A stretch of DNA of 64,000 nt. It comes from Clostridiaceae bacterium. GTDB lineage: Bacteria > Bacillota > Clostridia > Oscillospirales > Butyricicoccaceae. The notes beneath the pieces are model-generated. The model saw nothing but the letters and a program-made list of their open reading frames with translations, ran no database searches and was not told the origin of the DNA. Both the position numbers and the translations under genes were made by a program. Positions 50,239 through 58,799 of the stretch are shown in pieces; the first letter of the stretch is position 1, and every line of letters begins with the position of its first letter. The DNA is taken from NCBI GenBank assembly GCA_009911355.1, contig QXXE01000013.1:1-64000 (forward strand), in the 5' to 3' direction.

Positions 50239-50934
50239 GGCCAGGCCCCCTTGCGTAACGAAATGCAAAAATTTTTTTCAATTTCAACCGGAAAAATATC
50301 GCGCCTTCCTCCGCCCCGCATGGGGAGGCCGGGTAGGAAGTACCTTTTGCCTTTGGCGGTGCCTTGCCCTCGCAGAGCGCATTTCGTCATGCGCTCCGCA
50401 AGGGAAGGGAAGGAGGGCAACTATGGCTTGTGAGCTTCTCTGTTGCTCACGCTTAAACGATAGCACAAGTGAATGTACTCTTGTGTACTCGATTTACTAG
50501 GGCTTGCAATTTCCCTATTGACAAGCCCCTATATATAGCCCCTCTGTACGGCCCACACAAGCCCGACAACGGCCCTTATTCTAGGGGGTATAAATACCTT
50601 GCCTATGTCCTTTAGTGGGGTCTTTTTTCCAAAAGAAAAAAGAGCTATGCCTATGCTGTGCGCTGTATAGAATAGCCCCCTAAAATGGCCCCCTACACAA
50701 GGGCCTATATACGGGGCCACAAGGGGGCCTTGTATATGGGGGCCTTTCCCCTGGTAGCCCAAAATAACCGCCCCCAAAAGCGGGGCCTTAAAAACCGGCT
50801 CCGCCTGGAGGCGCATCTGCAGGGGCCTAAAAATGCGGGGGCCTTATAGGCCCTGCCCCATAGGGGGCAAAATCCCCCTTTTGAAAAAGCGGTGTAAAAA
50901 TGGGCGTAGAAAAACCGGGAGCCAATCCCGCCGA
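50239..50934. other. 0.7-kb non-coding region between late regulator and packaging genes
   Basis: No supportable gene on either strand. The left part has a hairpin GAGCGCAT/ATGCGCTC (50375-50382 with 50389-50396), with flanking GC pairs. From about 50510 to 50890 the sequence alternates G/C runs with TATA-like tracts (CCCCTATATATAGCCCC, GGGCCTATATACGGGGCC, GGGGGCCTTATAGGCC). Placement between an ArpU-like regulator and the terminase block matches the late-promoter and cos/pac region of many Firmicutes phages. Confidence 0.5.
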
Positions 50935-51378
50935 TCAGCCCCCGGCTTTTTCCTCAAGCCCTAATGTACGCCGGACCTTACTCATTCTCAAAAGTGCGTC
51001 AAGGCCCCGGTTGTAATACTTGGCGCATGGCGTCCGGGTCAAATAGACCGTGTCGCAAATGTCCGCCCAATTCTTGCAGTCTATGTGCCGCAGTTCTAAA
51101 ATAATCCGCTCCGTGGATTCGGCGGGTAAAAGCTCCAAAAGCTCTATGATCTCCAGGACGCTCTTTTCCGCCGCCTCCGTCTGCTGCTGAATTTTGGCTT
51201 CTATTTCCGGGACCGAGAGGGGGGGCATAAAGCCCCCCTTGCCTGGAAGGTCTTTCCGCAATAGGGAAAGCCGCCCCTGCAAAATCTCCCGCTTGTCCTT
51301 CGCTCTGTAATAACGGGCGAGGTATTTTCGTAAAATGCGCCGCTCACTGGCCTGTGTCGTGTTCCCTGCTTTCGCCAT
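50935..51378 (-). CDS. ArpU/sigma-70-region-4-like late transcription regulator
   Basis: A 147-residue protein with a coiled-coil N-terminal half (LRKYLARYYRAKDKREILQG) and a C-terminal helix-turn-helix like sigma region 4 (LELRHIDCKNWADICDTVYL, then YYNRGLDALLRM). This is the ArpU/RinA/DUF1492-type pattern of phage late-gene activators, encoded immediately before the packaging region. It overlaps the preceding gene by 35 bp. Confidence 0.8.
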   Translation of the reverse strand: MAKAGNTTQASERRILRKYLARYYRAKDKREILQGRLSLLRKDLPGKGGFMPPLSVPEIEAKIQQQTEAAEKSVLEIIELLELLPAESTERIILELRHIDCKNWADICDTVYLTRTPCAKYYNRGLDALLRMSKVRRTLGLEEKAGG

Positions 51379-51655
51379 CCCCCGCCTCCGTTTCCGACGG
51401 TTCCCTGGGTGCTAAAATATAAACCTTGCCGCCGATGTACTTCATTTTCTGGACAACCTTGTCCTTTTCGTCCCAGTCCCTGATTTTGTGGCCCCGGTCC
51501 CGCAAAATCCCGATCATGGTGTCAATGGTGGCCACCAGGGCCATCGTGGGGAGCTGGGTCAATCCGGCCTGTGCCGCTCTGGCGTCCACCTGTTTCTTGA
51601 AAGAGGGGGCCTTGCCGGTGTGCCTCTTTTTCGGTGGCTTCTTACTCTTGGCCAT
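51344..51655 (-). CDS. Basic phage protein, 103 residues
   Basis: A 103-residue protein with a lysine-rich start (MAKSKKPPKKRHTGKAPSFK) and a folded part, LPTMALVATIDTMIGILRDR, then DEKDKVVQKMKYIGGKVYIL. No family recognised. The basic N-terminus suggests nucleic-acid contact. GGAGGTCAGG precedes the ATG at 51655, which overlaps the preceding gene. Confidence 0.65.
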   Translation of the reverse strand: MAKSKKPPKKRHTGKAPSFKKQVDARAAQAGLTQLPTMALVATIDTMIGILRDRGHKIRDWDEKDKVVQKMKYIGGKVYILAPREPSETEAGDGESREHDTGQ

Positions 51656-51878
51656 TGTCCTGACCTCCGTTTTTCCTCCGGGCGTCCTCCATCTGCTCAT
51701 GCCAAAAAGCGGCGATAAAGCCGTTCATGGCGGCGGTGGCCTCTCTGCTGGTGGCTCCGGCGTCAATCATGGACGTATAGAAAACATGGGACATTTCGGC
51801 AATACCGCCGAGGGCGGTGACAACATCGTTTACCTGTTTCTGCCGCCTCTGGTCCTGCTGCTTATTTTTCTGGTCCAT
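51642..51878 (-). CDS. Hypothetical phage protein, 78 residues
   Basis: A 78-residue helical protein starting MDQKNKQQDQRRQKQVNDVV, with EATAAMNGFIAAFWHEQMED near the C-terminus. Unknown family. It overlaps the following gene by 14 bp and lies in the early-to-late transition cluster. Confidence 0.65.
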   Translation of the reverse strand: MDQKNKQQDQRRQKQVNDVVTALGGIAEMSHVFYTSMIDAGATSREATAAMNGFIAAFWHEQMEDARRKNGGQDNGQE

Positions 51879-51891
51879 CGTGCTATGCCTC

Positions 51892-52395
51892 CTATTTCGT
51901 TTTGGGGCGTGGAAAGTTCCTCCATGCTATGATTGATTTTGTGCCGTCCCTATAATCATAGCCCACCCAATCACTGTATTTTTTGGGGTCATAATAAGCG
52001 GTTGCCAGCTTATATGTGGTTCTACCGGCCTTCAAAATATCAAGTGTCACAATGTACGGCTTGCCTTTCTTTGGCGTTGGTCCCCCTGTTTCCTCTGCCG
52101 TAAAAAACCAGCCCTTGCTGTCCTCAAAGGGAAACGGGATAATCATGTAGCACTTGACGGCTTTTGCCCCGGTACCGCCGGACAAGCCGGAAATTTTATA
52201 GGTCCCGTCTTTATCCGGCAAAATCACGCTCTGTACCCATCCGAGGGAAATGTTGCCGCTATAATCTTGAATCAATACATTCTGTTGTGTCGCATACGGG
52301 GGTGTATCGATCCATCTGTTTGCCTCAACTTGTTTTTCTTCGTACAAATATCGGCCATCCTCAATCTTCGCCGCCAGAATATTGACCTTAATCAT
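51892..52395 (-). CDS. Hypothetical phage protein, 167 residues
   Basis: A 167-residue protein, mainly beta (IKVNILAAKIEDGRYLYEEK, YKISGLSGGTGAKAVKCYMI, YIVTLDILKAGRTTYKLATA). No family recognised. It is noticeably more AT-rich than its neighbours, so it may be a recently acquired moron gene. Its start overlaps the VRR-NUC stop by 4 bp. Confidence 0.65.
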   Translation of the reverse strand: MIKVNILAAKIEDGRYLYEEKQVEANRWIDTPPYATQQNVLIQDYSGNISLGWVQSVILPDKDGTYKISGLSGGTGAKAVKCYMIIPFPFEDSKGWFFTAEETGGPTPKKGKPYIVTLDILKAGRTTYKLATAYYDPKKYSDWVGYDYRDGTKSIIAWRNFPRPKTK

Positions 52396-52703
52396 TGGAT
52401 GGCCCCCTCAATTATCCGCTGACAATCCGCCGGGTAGGAAACAACGGCGGCGGTGCCTCCGGCGGCGTTGATCTTCTGAATGGTCAATTCCTGGAGCTTG
52501 GAAAGCCGACCGCCCTCCGGCCTCTTTACCTCAAACCCGTAAAAATGGCCGTCAATGATGGCGCAAATATCTGGGATGCCGCCCTGGCTGTACGGCCCCG
52601 CCGCCGCTTTCCAAATAAAGGCGGCGGGGTATGTACGCTTGAGCCATTGGAGGATTTTGGCCTGGTAATAGCTTTCCTTGTGGGACGTGGCCGGGGCGGT
52701 CAC
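52392..52703 (-). CDS. VRR-NUC domain nuclease
   Basis: A 103-residue stand-alone VRR-NUC (PD-(D/E)XK) nuclease. The motif GIPDICAIIDGHFYGFEVKR contains the catalytic D and E-x-K, followed by GGRLSKLQELTIQKINAAGG. Small proteins of this type resolve DNA junctions or flaps in phages. A GTG start at 52703 (GGGAGGCC upstream) overlaps the preceding gene by 4 bp. Confidence 0.9.
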   Translation of the reverse strand: MTAPATSHKESYYQAKILQWLKRTYPAAFIWKAAAGPYSQGGIPDICAIIDGHFYGFEVKRPEGGRLSKLQELTIQKINAAGGTAAVVSYPADCQRIIEGAIQ

Positions 52704-52891
52704 TTTTTGGCCTCCCGTTTCTGCCTGTCCCTGGTTTCGTCCATCTTCCAATCGCAGGGAGGTGTGTCGTCCATAAATAGGCAATTTCCGTCTTCGCTTA
52801 TAAATCTGCAATCGTCGCAATGCTTCACCTTGCTGCAATAGCCCCGCAGGGTGTCAATGGCCCGGTCGACCGGGGTCCTGTATTTCTTCAT
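52700..52891 (-). CDS. Small cysteine-rich protein, 63 residues
   Basis: A 63-residue protein with five cysteines (GYCSKVKHCDDCRFISEDGN, then CLFMDDTPPC), probably a zinc- or metal-binding element. Such proteins are common in Clostridia phage replication regions. It lies 6 bp after the HD-domain gene and overlaps VRR-NUC by 4 bp. Confidence 0.7.
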   Translation of the reverse strand: MKKYRTPVDRAIDTLRGYCSKVKHCDDCRFISEDGNCLFMDDTPPCDWKMDETRDRQKREAKK

Positions 52892-52897
52892 CGTCGG

Positions 52898-53647
52898 TTA
52901 CTCTCCTTTCTGCAGGGTCGGGGCCTCCTGCCACTCCGATTCCGGGGGCGGGGCGTCCGGCTCCCCGGTGCCGATGTCCTCTCCAAAGCTCCCGGCGGTG
53001 GCCTGGGACGGCTCCGCAAAGAGGGCCTTGTTCGCTGCTTCTGCCTCCATGAGGCGGGAGGCCATCATGTCCGCCGTGTAAAGGGCAAGGGCGAGGGGGT
53101 ACTTCTCGTAGCTGGCCCCGGCGGCGGTGTCGTTCTCATAGCTGCCGTTAAATCCCATGTGCCACCAAATGGCGTACATCTCCGGCGTGGTCAGCTCAAT
53201 GTACTGCTTTACGATCATGGCGGACTTTGGGCCGTGGCCCAGGGGCATCTTGTCGTCAATGGTGTAATAGGGCTGCTTCTCCCACTTGTTGGTCTTCTCA
53301 TTCTTCACGTTCCGCATGGCGGTGGTGTAGAAATGGGTTTTGCAAATGTCGTGCAACAGGGCCGCAATGGTCACGCTGTCGGCGGGAATTTCCGCCGCAA
53401 CCTTCCCGGCGACCTGGTACTCATAAACGCCGGTGATCGGGTTGAATACCAACAGGCCCCGCAAGGCGTCCAAAACGTTGAGGCTGTGCTGCAGGAGTCC
53501 GCCCTCGCAGGAAAGGTGAAATTTCGTGCTTGCCGGGGCGGTGTAAAAGTCGCTGCCCTGGATGTACTTCATGAGCTTATCAACGCCGGGGCGGTTGATC
53601 TTGCCCATCTCCGCCTCAAAGCGGGAAATCAATGCTTGTCTGTCCAT
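52898..53647 (-). CDS. HD-domain phosphohydrolase
   Basis: A 249-residue HD-superfamily protein: GGLLQHSLNVLDAL (H54), the HD pair in IAALLHDICKTHFY (H99, D100), and a later MPLGHGPKSAMIVKQYI histidine. HD enzymes cleave phosphate esters of nucleotides. The last 45 residues are acidic and Pro-rich. Its 5' end overlaps the radical SAM gene by 32 bp, so expression is linked. A nucleotide-pool or nucleotide-signal role is an inference. Confidence 0.82.
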   Translation of the reverse strand: MDRQALISRFEAEMGKINRPGVDKLMKYIQGSDFYTAPASTKFHLSCEGGLLQHSLNVLDALRGLLVFNPITGVYEYQVAGKVAAEIPADSVTIAALLHDICKTHFYTTAMRNVKNEKTNKWEKQPYYTIDDKMPLGHGPKSAMIVKQYIELTTPEMYAIWWHMGFNGSYENDTAAGASYEKYPLALALYTADMMASRLMEAEAANKALFAEPSQATAGSFGEDIGTGEPDAPPPESEWQEAPTLQKGE

Positions 53648-54563
53648 AGTCGTCCTCCTTACTGTTTTTCCAATTCGGGTTATAGTCGTAAAAATTGGGT
53701 GCTGATTTGTAAATAAACCGGTTGCACCAACGTTGCAAGTCGGTTATTTCCTTCGGTGCGTGTGGTTTGTCGAAAACCATAATAAACGGGTCATACTCCA
53801 AACTGATTAGGGTATTTACCCTATATAGGTTTTCGTCCATCGTGGTGCCGTGGTTCGTTAGGACGTATACTGTGCCATATCTGCCGTGTCGGTTTTTCCT
53901 GGCGTTCTCCCTGTATAGCCGCAGCCCCTTCAAAACGGCGTTGCTTTCGCTCATGTAGTCCCAGGCAAAATGCACCTCTTTTACCTTGATGGCCTTGATC
54001 GCCTCTATGTTTTCCGGGGTCAGCAGTCTGGCGTCTAACCCCTGTGTAAAGTCAACCCAGGCCCCGCTGCTGGAAAGCTGGGATAAAAGGTTCATGTGGT
54101 CCCTGCAAGCTAAAAGGTTAGGGTCAAGGAGCTTTATGTTCCGCTGTCCGCTCCACCATTCCGCAAGGTCCGCAACCTTCACCGACCGCCGCCCTTCCTT
54201 TCCTGCTACTATGCAAAAATCACAGGCTCTTGGGCATCCCCTTGTTAAAAATCCGTAGGCCGTCTCTTTGGTCAAGTCTGGATAAAGGGAATAGTCCGGG
54301 TAAATATGCTCTACTTCATCCGGGAGCCGGTTGTCCAGGCCGTAGCCGGTGCCGCCCTTGATGATCTGCCGGGTGTTTACCGGCTCCATAACGTCCGGGG
54401 TGTATGTACTATCAAAAACCTTGCTCATATAAACGAGGTCATACTCCCCAAAGCCGGACCACCATTCTATGGTGTCCCCCTGGGCCTTGTGCCATGCTGA
54501 TAACTTCATCAAGGCCAAATTCGGGAAATTGTGGCCGTCTACGTCAATGAGGCCGACGATCAT
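53616..54563 (-). CDS. Phage radical SAM protein
   Basis: A 315-residue radical SAM protein. The cluster motif C110-x3-C114-x2-C117 is clear in GFLTRGCPRACDFC. An N-terminal domain of about 95 residues resembles a cobalamin-binding-like Rossmann region (MIVGLIDVDGHNFPNLALMK) without the B12 histidine motif. The C-terminal half (VDFTQGLDARLLTPENIEAI, EVHFAWDYMSESNAVLKGLR) is a TIM-barrel. Substrate unknown. The start overlaps the stop of the GNAT-like gene by 4 bp, suggesting joint function. Confidence 0.88.
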   Translation of the reverse strand: MIVGLIDVDGHNFPNLALMKLSAWHKAQGDTIEWWSGFGEYDLVYMSKVFDSTYTPDVMEPVNTRQIIKGGTGYGLDNRLPDEVEHIYPDYSLYPDLTKETAYGFLTRGCPRACDFCIVAGKEGRRSVKVADLAEWWSGQRNIKLLDPNLLACRDHMNLLSQLSSSGAWVDFTQGLDARLLTPENIEAIKAIKVKEVHFAWDYMSESNAVLKGLRLYRENARKNRHGRYGTVYVLTNHGTTMDENLYRVNTLISLEYDPFIMVFDKPHAPKEITDLQRWCNRFIYKSAPNFYDYNPNWKNSKEDDYGQTSIDFPL

Positions 54564-55099
54564 GAATACCCTCCTTTGAGGTCAAGGCGTAGTTGGAGGC
54601 ATTCGTCTATGGGTGGGAGTGCTGTCTCTGGCGGTGGCATATCCTCCGGCAAAAGCTGAAACGCAAGCAACCCGCCCTTTGTTTTCCCTGCAAGGTGAAA
54701 ACCGGCTTTTTCGTAGGTATAGCCCCAGGTTTCCTTGCCGTGTCGTATGGTGGGCCGCACCTTCCTGGTGTCAATAAATGTTATCATTCCGAGGGGCGGC
54801 GGCTCTCCAAAATATGCCCGTGTAGCTGCTACCGCCTCCCGGATCATGGCGGAGGCGATTCCGGCCCCCTCATTCCGAAAGGCCGAACAAACCCAGGCCC
54901 CGGCCCATTGATGCCTGACGTATTGGGCAAACGGGAAAGATGTTACCCATAGGGCCTTGCCGCCCTGGTTCTCTGTGTAGAATACGCAGCACCGACCGGG
55001 TGGTACAAAATTAGGCGTCCCCGGTTTCTGCCGGTTATAATGCCGGTCTGCCACCTCTCTGGCTTTCGGGTCTGCCCTGTATGACTGATGCCATATCAT
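54560..55099 (-). CDS. GNAT-like protein, possible Mom-type DNA modification enzyme
   Basis: A 179-residue protein with a GNAT-like arrangement: PGRCCVFYTENQGGKALWVT, VCSAFRNEGAGIASAMIREA (acetyl-CoA-loop-like), PPPLGMITFIDTRKVRP and YTYEKAGFHLAGKTKGGLLA. The start MIWHQSYRADPKAREVADRH with YNRQKPGTPNF resembles a phage family compared with Mu Mom, which modifies adenine. The family link is from memory and not verified. Four-base overlaps join it to genes on both sides, including radical SAM. Confidence 0.62.
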   Translation of the reverse strand: MIWHQSYRADPKAREVADRHYNRQKPGTPNFVPPGRCCVFYTENQGGKALWVTSFPFAQYVRHQWAGAWVCSAFRNEGAGIASAMIREAVAATRAYFGEPPPLGMITFIDTRKVRPTIRHGKETWGYTYEKAGFHLAGKTKGGLLAFQLLPEDMPPPETALPPIDECLQLRLDLKGGYS

Positions 55100-55668
55100 T
55101 CCGGCGGGTCCTCCTTTATGTGGGGCGGAAATCTGCTATCATGGCCGGTATAGTCCCGGTTTATCCAGCAGCCGCTTTCCGGGTAGTCCTCGGTTTTCGG
55201 CCACCAGAATTTCTGGGTTATGTCGTTGTAAATCCAACGCCGCCGCCCCGGCTCCCCCACCCACCTGTTGTGCCGCTGCCAGTAGGGGTCGAAAGCCTCA
55301 ACCTCAATACGGTTGTAAATCTCCCATACAAGTTGATCGTATTCCTCATGATCGAGCCGCTCCAATAAAGCGGCCCGGTACCGCTCAACCCGTCCGCCGG
55401 GCTTGGCCTCCTGTTCCCGTATGGCGGCGATCCTCTTGTCCAGCCACTCGTTCCCGGCGGTGTCCCTGGGGTGCCGGGGGAAATGGCCGACCAAAAGTTT
55501 AATATAGGCGTCTGCAAACCAATCCGCCCCGGCCTGTACCTCCGCCACCAGGGCGTTGTAGGCGTCCGCATACCGGGTCCGTAGCTGTTCAAGCGGTACC
55601 CGCTCCCGGTTCTTCTTCAATTTCTCAAAATCGGCGTCAAACTTTTGGAGCCGCTCTCCGTCCGTCAT
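55096..55668 (-). CDS. Hypothetical phage protein, 190 residues
   Basis: A 190-residue protein. The first half is helical and charged (DADFEKLKKNRERVPLEQLR, RHPRDTAGNEWLDKRIAAIR); the second is rich in Trp, Tyr and Arg (FDPYWQRHNRWVGEPGRRRW, IYNDITQKFWWPKTEDYPES). No family recognised. It is the first gene of the 55.7-53.6 kb cluster, 4-bp coupled to the GNAT-like gene. Confidence 0.65.
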   Translation of the reverse strand: MTDGERLQKFDADFEKLKKNRERVPLEQLRTRYADAYNALVAEVQAGADWFADAYIKLLVGHFPRHPRDTAGNEWLDKRIAAIREQEAKPGGRVERYRAALLERLDHEEYDQLVWEIYNRIEVEAFDPYWQRHNRWVGEPGRRRWIYNDITQKFWWPKTEDYPESGCWINRDYTGHDSRFPPHIKEDPPE

Positions 55669-55997
55669 TTTTGCAACCCTCCTTTATAGGTGGTTTTCTG
55701 CCGGGTCTTGCTACTTCTCCGAAAATCAGTAGCAAGGGGGGAAAGCCTTGACACGTCGGCGTTTCCCGCCTGTCCTTGCTTCTTGCTCCTAATTTCAAGA
55801 AATACCCACCGTTTTATTATTTTTTACAATTTTGCATATGTCGTGTGTAAAATGCAAAATTGCAATATAAATAGTGTAATAGGAGAATATCGTGTAATAG
55901 GAGCAATGAAAGCCTCAAAAGCCTTGCCCCGTGGGCATTTCCCGCCTTGCTCCTTCCCTTGCTCCTATCATTGCTACTATTTTTAGATGCAAGGTTT
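55669..55997. other. AT-rich intergenic region with direct and inverted repeats
   Basis: No gene supported. An imperfect direct repeat of about 50 bp (55741-55791 and 55917-55967, sharing GCCTTG, TTTCCCGCC and TTGCTCCTA) flanks an AT-rich core. The core has an 11-bp inverted repeat CAATTTTGCAT/ATGCAAAATTG (55827-55837 with 55852-55862) and two copies of GTGTAATAGGAG (55874 and 55892). It follows the primase-helicase gene and could be a replication origin or regulatory region. Confidence 0.55.
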
Positions 55998-58700
55998 TCA
56001 GAACGGGAGCGGGTCGCTGCCGTCGCCGTCTTCAATTTCGGTAAAGCCTCCGATCTTTTCCTGGGCGTTGATCTCCGCCTCTGTCGGTTCGCTTTCGTCC
56101 ATTTCTTCCTCCGCTGCCTCCACGGGGTCCTTGCTCTCCGCAATTTTTCCGATGTAAAATTCAACAAAGCGGGAGGTCCTGTTGTCAAACCATTTCCTTA
56201 CTGAATACTGTTTTTTTCCGGTGGCCCGGTCTACCTCTGTAGCGATTAGGCCCTGTTCCGCCATGTATTTCATGGTTTTTCGGGGGGAATACCCGGCCTT
56301 GCTCAATGCCTGATTCAACATAGAGGGGAAGATATAGACGGTGTTCCCGGTGTCGCTGGTAAAGCCGAGGCAGGTGCCTATGGCCTTAGTTCCAAAATAA
56401 GCCTTGTTGGAAAGTACCCAGTCAACAATGAATTGGACGGCGTTCTCGTTTACGTCGGTAGCGTTCCCCTCTACCTGGTCAATGAGGATATTCCTTGCCA
56501 TCCGTTTGGCCCGGTCCCAGGCTGCTTCTTTCCCGGCTCCAAAAAACCAATAATCAATAAGGGCGTCCGCAAGGGCAACCACGGAGATCCCGGCAATGTG
56601 GGAGCCGTTTTTCCCCTCGCTTATGTCCCGGACGTATCGGTGCATTTCCTCATAGGCGTCTATGATCTGCCGCTCGTCGGTCTGGACCAGCCGCTCAATA
56701 AAGGCCGGACCGGCCCAGCCACAATCCTCCCCGGCTTGCTGGTGCATGAGGCTTGCCGCCGTTTCATCCTCAAAAGGTCCGCCGTAAATCTCAAGGACAC
56801 GGGTGGAGACGCCGGTCATGGTGGTATCAGTGGATAGGGGTTCTTCCCCGGTGGCCAGGGCTACGGTCCGCCACTGGTATGTAGTCTGTAGGCCCCCGTT
56901 TTTGGCGGCTCTGATTTTGCCCTTGCCGCCGGAAACCATATAAACAAGCTGCTGAATAAGCCCTTGCTTGTCCCCGGCCTGTTGCCGTTCGTCGATGCCC
57001 AGGGGGAGGTCGCAATAAAAGGCGGCGGTCCGCTCAAGACCGGCTATGGTGGTATTAAAGCTAATCATGAGCCGTTCCGGGTCTCCCCAGGCGGATAGGG
57101 CCGCTTTCATGGTGGCGGTTTTACCGCCCTTACTGCCGCCCCAGTTGTATACAAAGAAAATACGCTGTTTCACAATCCGCAGGAGGGGGGCGGCGAAACT
57201 TGCCGCAAGGATAAACCTGAATTTGTCCCGGTCCCGGTGGGGGGCCGTGTTGGCGATCCAGCCCTCAAGGGTGCCGTTCTGGCAATACGCCGCCGCCATG
57301 CTCCGCTGGGATGGGTCAATGTCGAGGACAAGGTTCTCCGACCGCCCCGGCAAAAACCGCTTTCCCGGTTGCCACCCAAAGGTGGAGGTTGCATCGGCCT
57401 TTGGTATGAGGTCTATATTTTCGGCCTCCAACGCTCCCAGGAATTTTACAACCTGTCGGGCGTTTTCGCTGGTAACGGTGCAGCCGAGCCTGGAAAGGTC
57501 CAAAATTCCCCGGCTGGAAAAAACGGCGTCACGGGGGTATATGGCCGTTGTCCACTGGCCGTCCCGCTTAAATGCAACCTCCATCTTTTCCTCTCCCGTC
57601 TCTATGCTCTTGAGCCGTTGGGTCAAAATGATGGGGGTCCGGCAGACACAGGTCGGGGTCATGGTTTTGGGGTCAATGGAAGAAATACCGCTTTCTGAAT
57701 AAATCCAGGCTTCCGGCTGTCTCAAGATGGCCGGTGCGCCGGGTATCACTTCCGGCAAAAGCTCCTTTTCAAGGTCTATCAGCTCCGCCGCCGCCAGGGC
57801 CTCCCGGATCATGTTGCTGCCGTCCTCCTGCCCGTGGGCAAGGTAAACGTCGGAGGGGTCTTTGGCGTCAAGGTGGGCGCAATCCCAGCGATATACGGTC
57901 CCGGTAAAATCGCCGTCTCGGAGGCACTTGTAAATCTTGGCCGTGAACGTGTCGCCGCCTTGATCGGGTTCCTTGTGGACGTATAGCTTGAGGCCCTGCA
58001 AAAGCTCCACCTGTTCCGGTTTGAAAAGGGTAGCCCCGGCCACTCCAATGGTGGGGAGGCCCATGTACCATAGGGACTGGGTATCGCTCTCCCCCTCGAC
58101 CAAAATGGCCCACCCTGCTGCCCGGATGCTCTCAAGTCTCCACTCCCCGTAAAGGTGAATTTTGCCCTTTGAGCCTGTCCGCCACCTAAATTCCTTTTTG
58201 GCGTAGCGTTTCCGGTAGGTGATCTCTTGCCCGGTGGCGTCGGCGTATGAAATCCGCAGGAATGTGGTACCGTCCCGGTCCCGGCCTGTATCCGTCCGGC
58301 AAATGTCCCGGAGGAAATCCGCCGGGAGCTGCTTGTCCTGGCTGTACTGCTCCAAACTGTAGGAGCCGAGGCCGCTGCCGCTGTTCTTTTTCGGCTCCTT
58401 CTTTGGGGCCTCCTGTGAAACGCCGTATTTCTCTAAAATTTCCTTGTACGCCGTCCCGGTGTCGATGTTGTGCAGTTTGGCGTAAAAGGTGATAAAGTTC
58501 CCGCTTTCCCCCTCGGTGAAACAATTCCATTTTCCGGTCTTGAGGTCAACGGAAAAGCTAGGGTTGCTTTCGTGGTGGAAGGGGCAAAGCCCCAGGAGGC
58601 TGTCCCCGGAAATCCTCAATTTTTCCTTGCTGATGGCGGCGGTGTACTCCGCCTTATAGTCAACGATTCTGTCGAGGTCTACGTTGTCCCTTGCCGCCAT
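55998..58700 (-). CDS. Phage primase-helicase (CHC2 zinc finger, TOPRIM, DUF927 ATPase)
   Basis: A 900-residue replication protein. A CHC2-like zinc region spans residues 36-70 (GLCPFHHESNPSFSVD, KWNCFTEGESG) with C39, H42 and C60; the usual fourth ligand is replaced by Glu in CFTE. TOPRIM follows (WAILVEGESDTQSLWYMGLP near residue 198). The C-terminal half is DUF927 with Walker A NWGGSKGGKTATM near residue 520 and FYCDLPLGIDERQQAGDKQG. The acidic tail (EEEMDESEPTEAEINAQE) may bind partners. It primes and unwinds phage DNA. Confidence 0.92.
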   Translation of the reverse strand: MAARDNVDLDRIVDYKAEYTAAISKEKLRISGDSLLGLCPFHHESNPSFSVDLKTGKWNCFTEGESGNFITFYAKLHNIDTGTAYKEILEKYGVSQEAPKKEPKKNSGSGLGSYSLEQYSQDKQLPADFLRDICRTDTGRDRDGTTFLRISYADATGQEITYRKRYAKKEFRWRTGSKGKIHLYGEWRLESIRAAGWAILVEGESDTQSLWYMGLPTIGVAGATLFKPEQVELLQGLKLYVHKEPDQGGDTFTAKIYKCLRDGDFTGTVYRWDCAHLDAKDPSDVYLAHGQEDGSNMIREALAAAELIDLEKELLPEVIPGAPAILRQPEAWIYSESGISSIDPKTMTPTCVCRTPIILTQRLKSIETGEEKMEVAFKRDGQWTTAIYPRDAVFSSRGILDLSRLGCTVTSENARQVVKFLGALEAENIDLIPKADATSTFGWQPGKRFLPGRSENLVLDIDPSQRSMAAAYCQNGTLEGWIANTAPHRDRDKFRFILAASFAAPLLRIVKQRIFFVYNWGGSKGGKTATMKAALSAWGDPERLMISFNTTIAGLERTAAFYCDLPLGIDERQQAGDKQGLIQQLVYMVSGGKGKIRAAKNGGLQTTYQWRTVALATGEEPLSTDTTMTGVSTRVLEIYGGPFEDETAASLMHQQAGEDCGWAGPAFIERLVQTDERQIIDAYEEMHRYVRDISEGKNGSHIAGISVVALADALIDYWFFGAGKEAAWDRAKRMARNILIDQVEGNATDVNENAVQFIVDWVLSNKAYFGTKAIGTCLGFTSDTGNTVYIFPSMLNQALSKAGYSPRKTMKYMAEQGLIATEVDRATGKKQYSVRKWFDNRTSRFVEFYIGKIAESKDPVEAAEEEMDESEPTEAEINAQEKIGGFTEIEDGDGSDPLPF

Positions 58701-58799
58701 AAATTCACCACCGCCATTTCCTTAGTTTTTTCATAGTGTCGGCCCCTGTGGGGCATGGGGCGGGTACCGCATGGGGGCGGTACCCGCCTTGTCTCAAGC

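Noticed and set aside
50529-50816. A 95-codon minus-strand frame in the non-coding phage region
   Set aside because: The sequence follows the repetitive G/C-TATA pattern, lacks a ribosome-binding site and encodes no recognisable fold.
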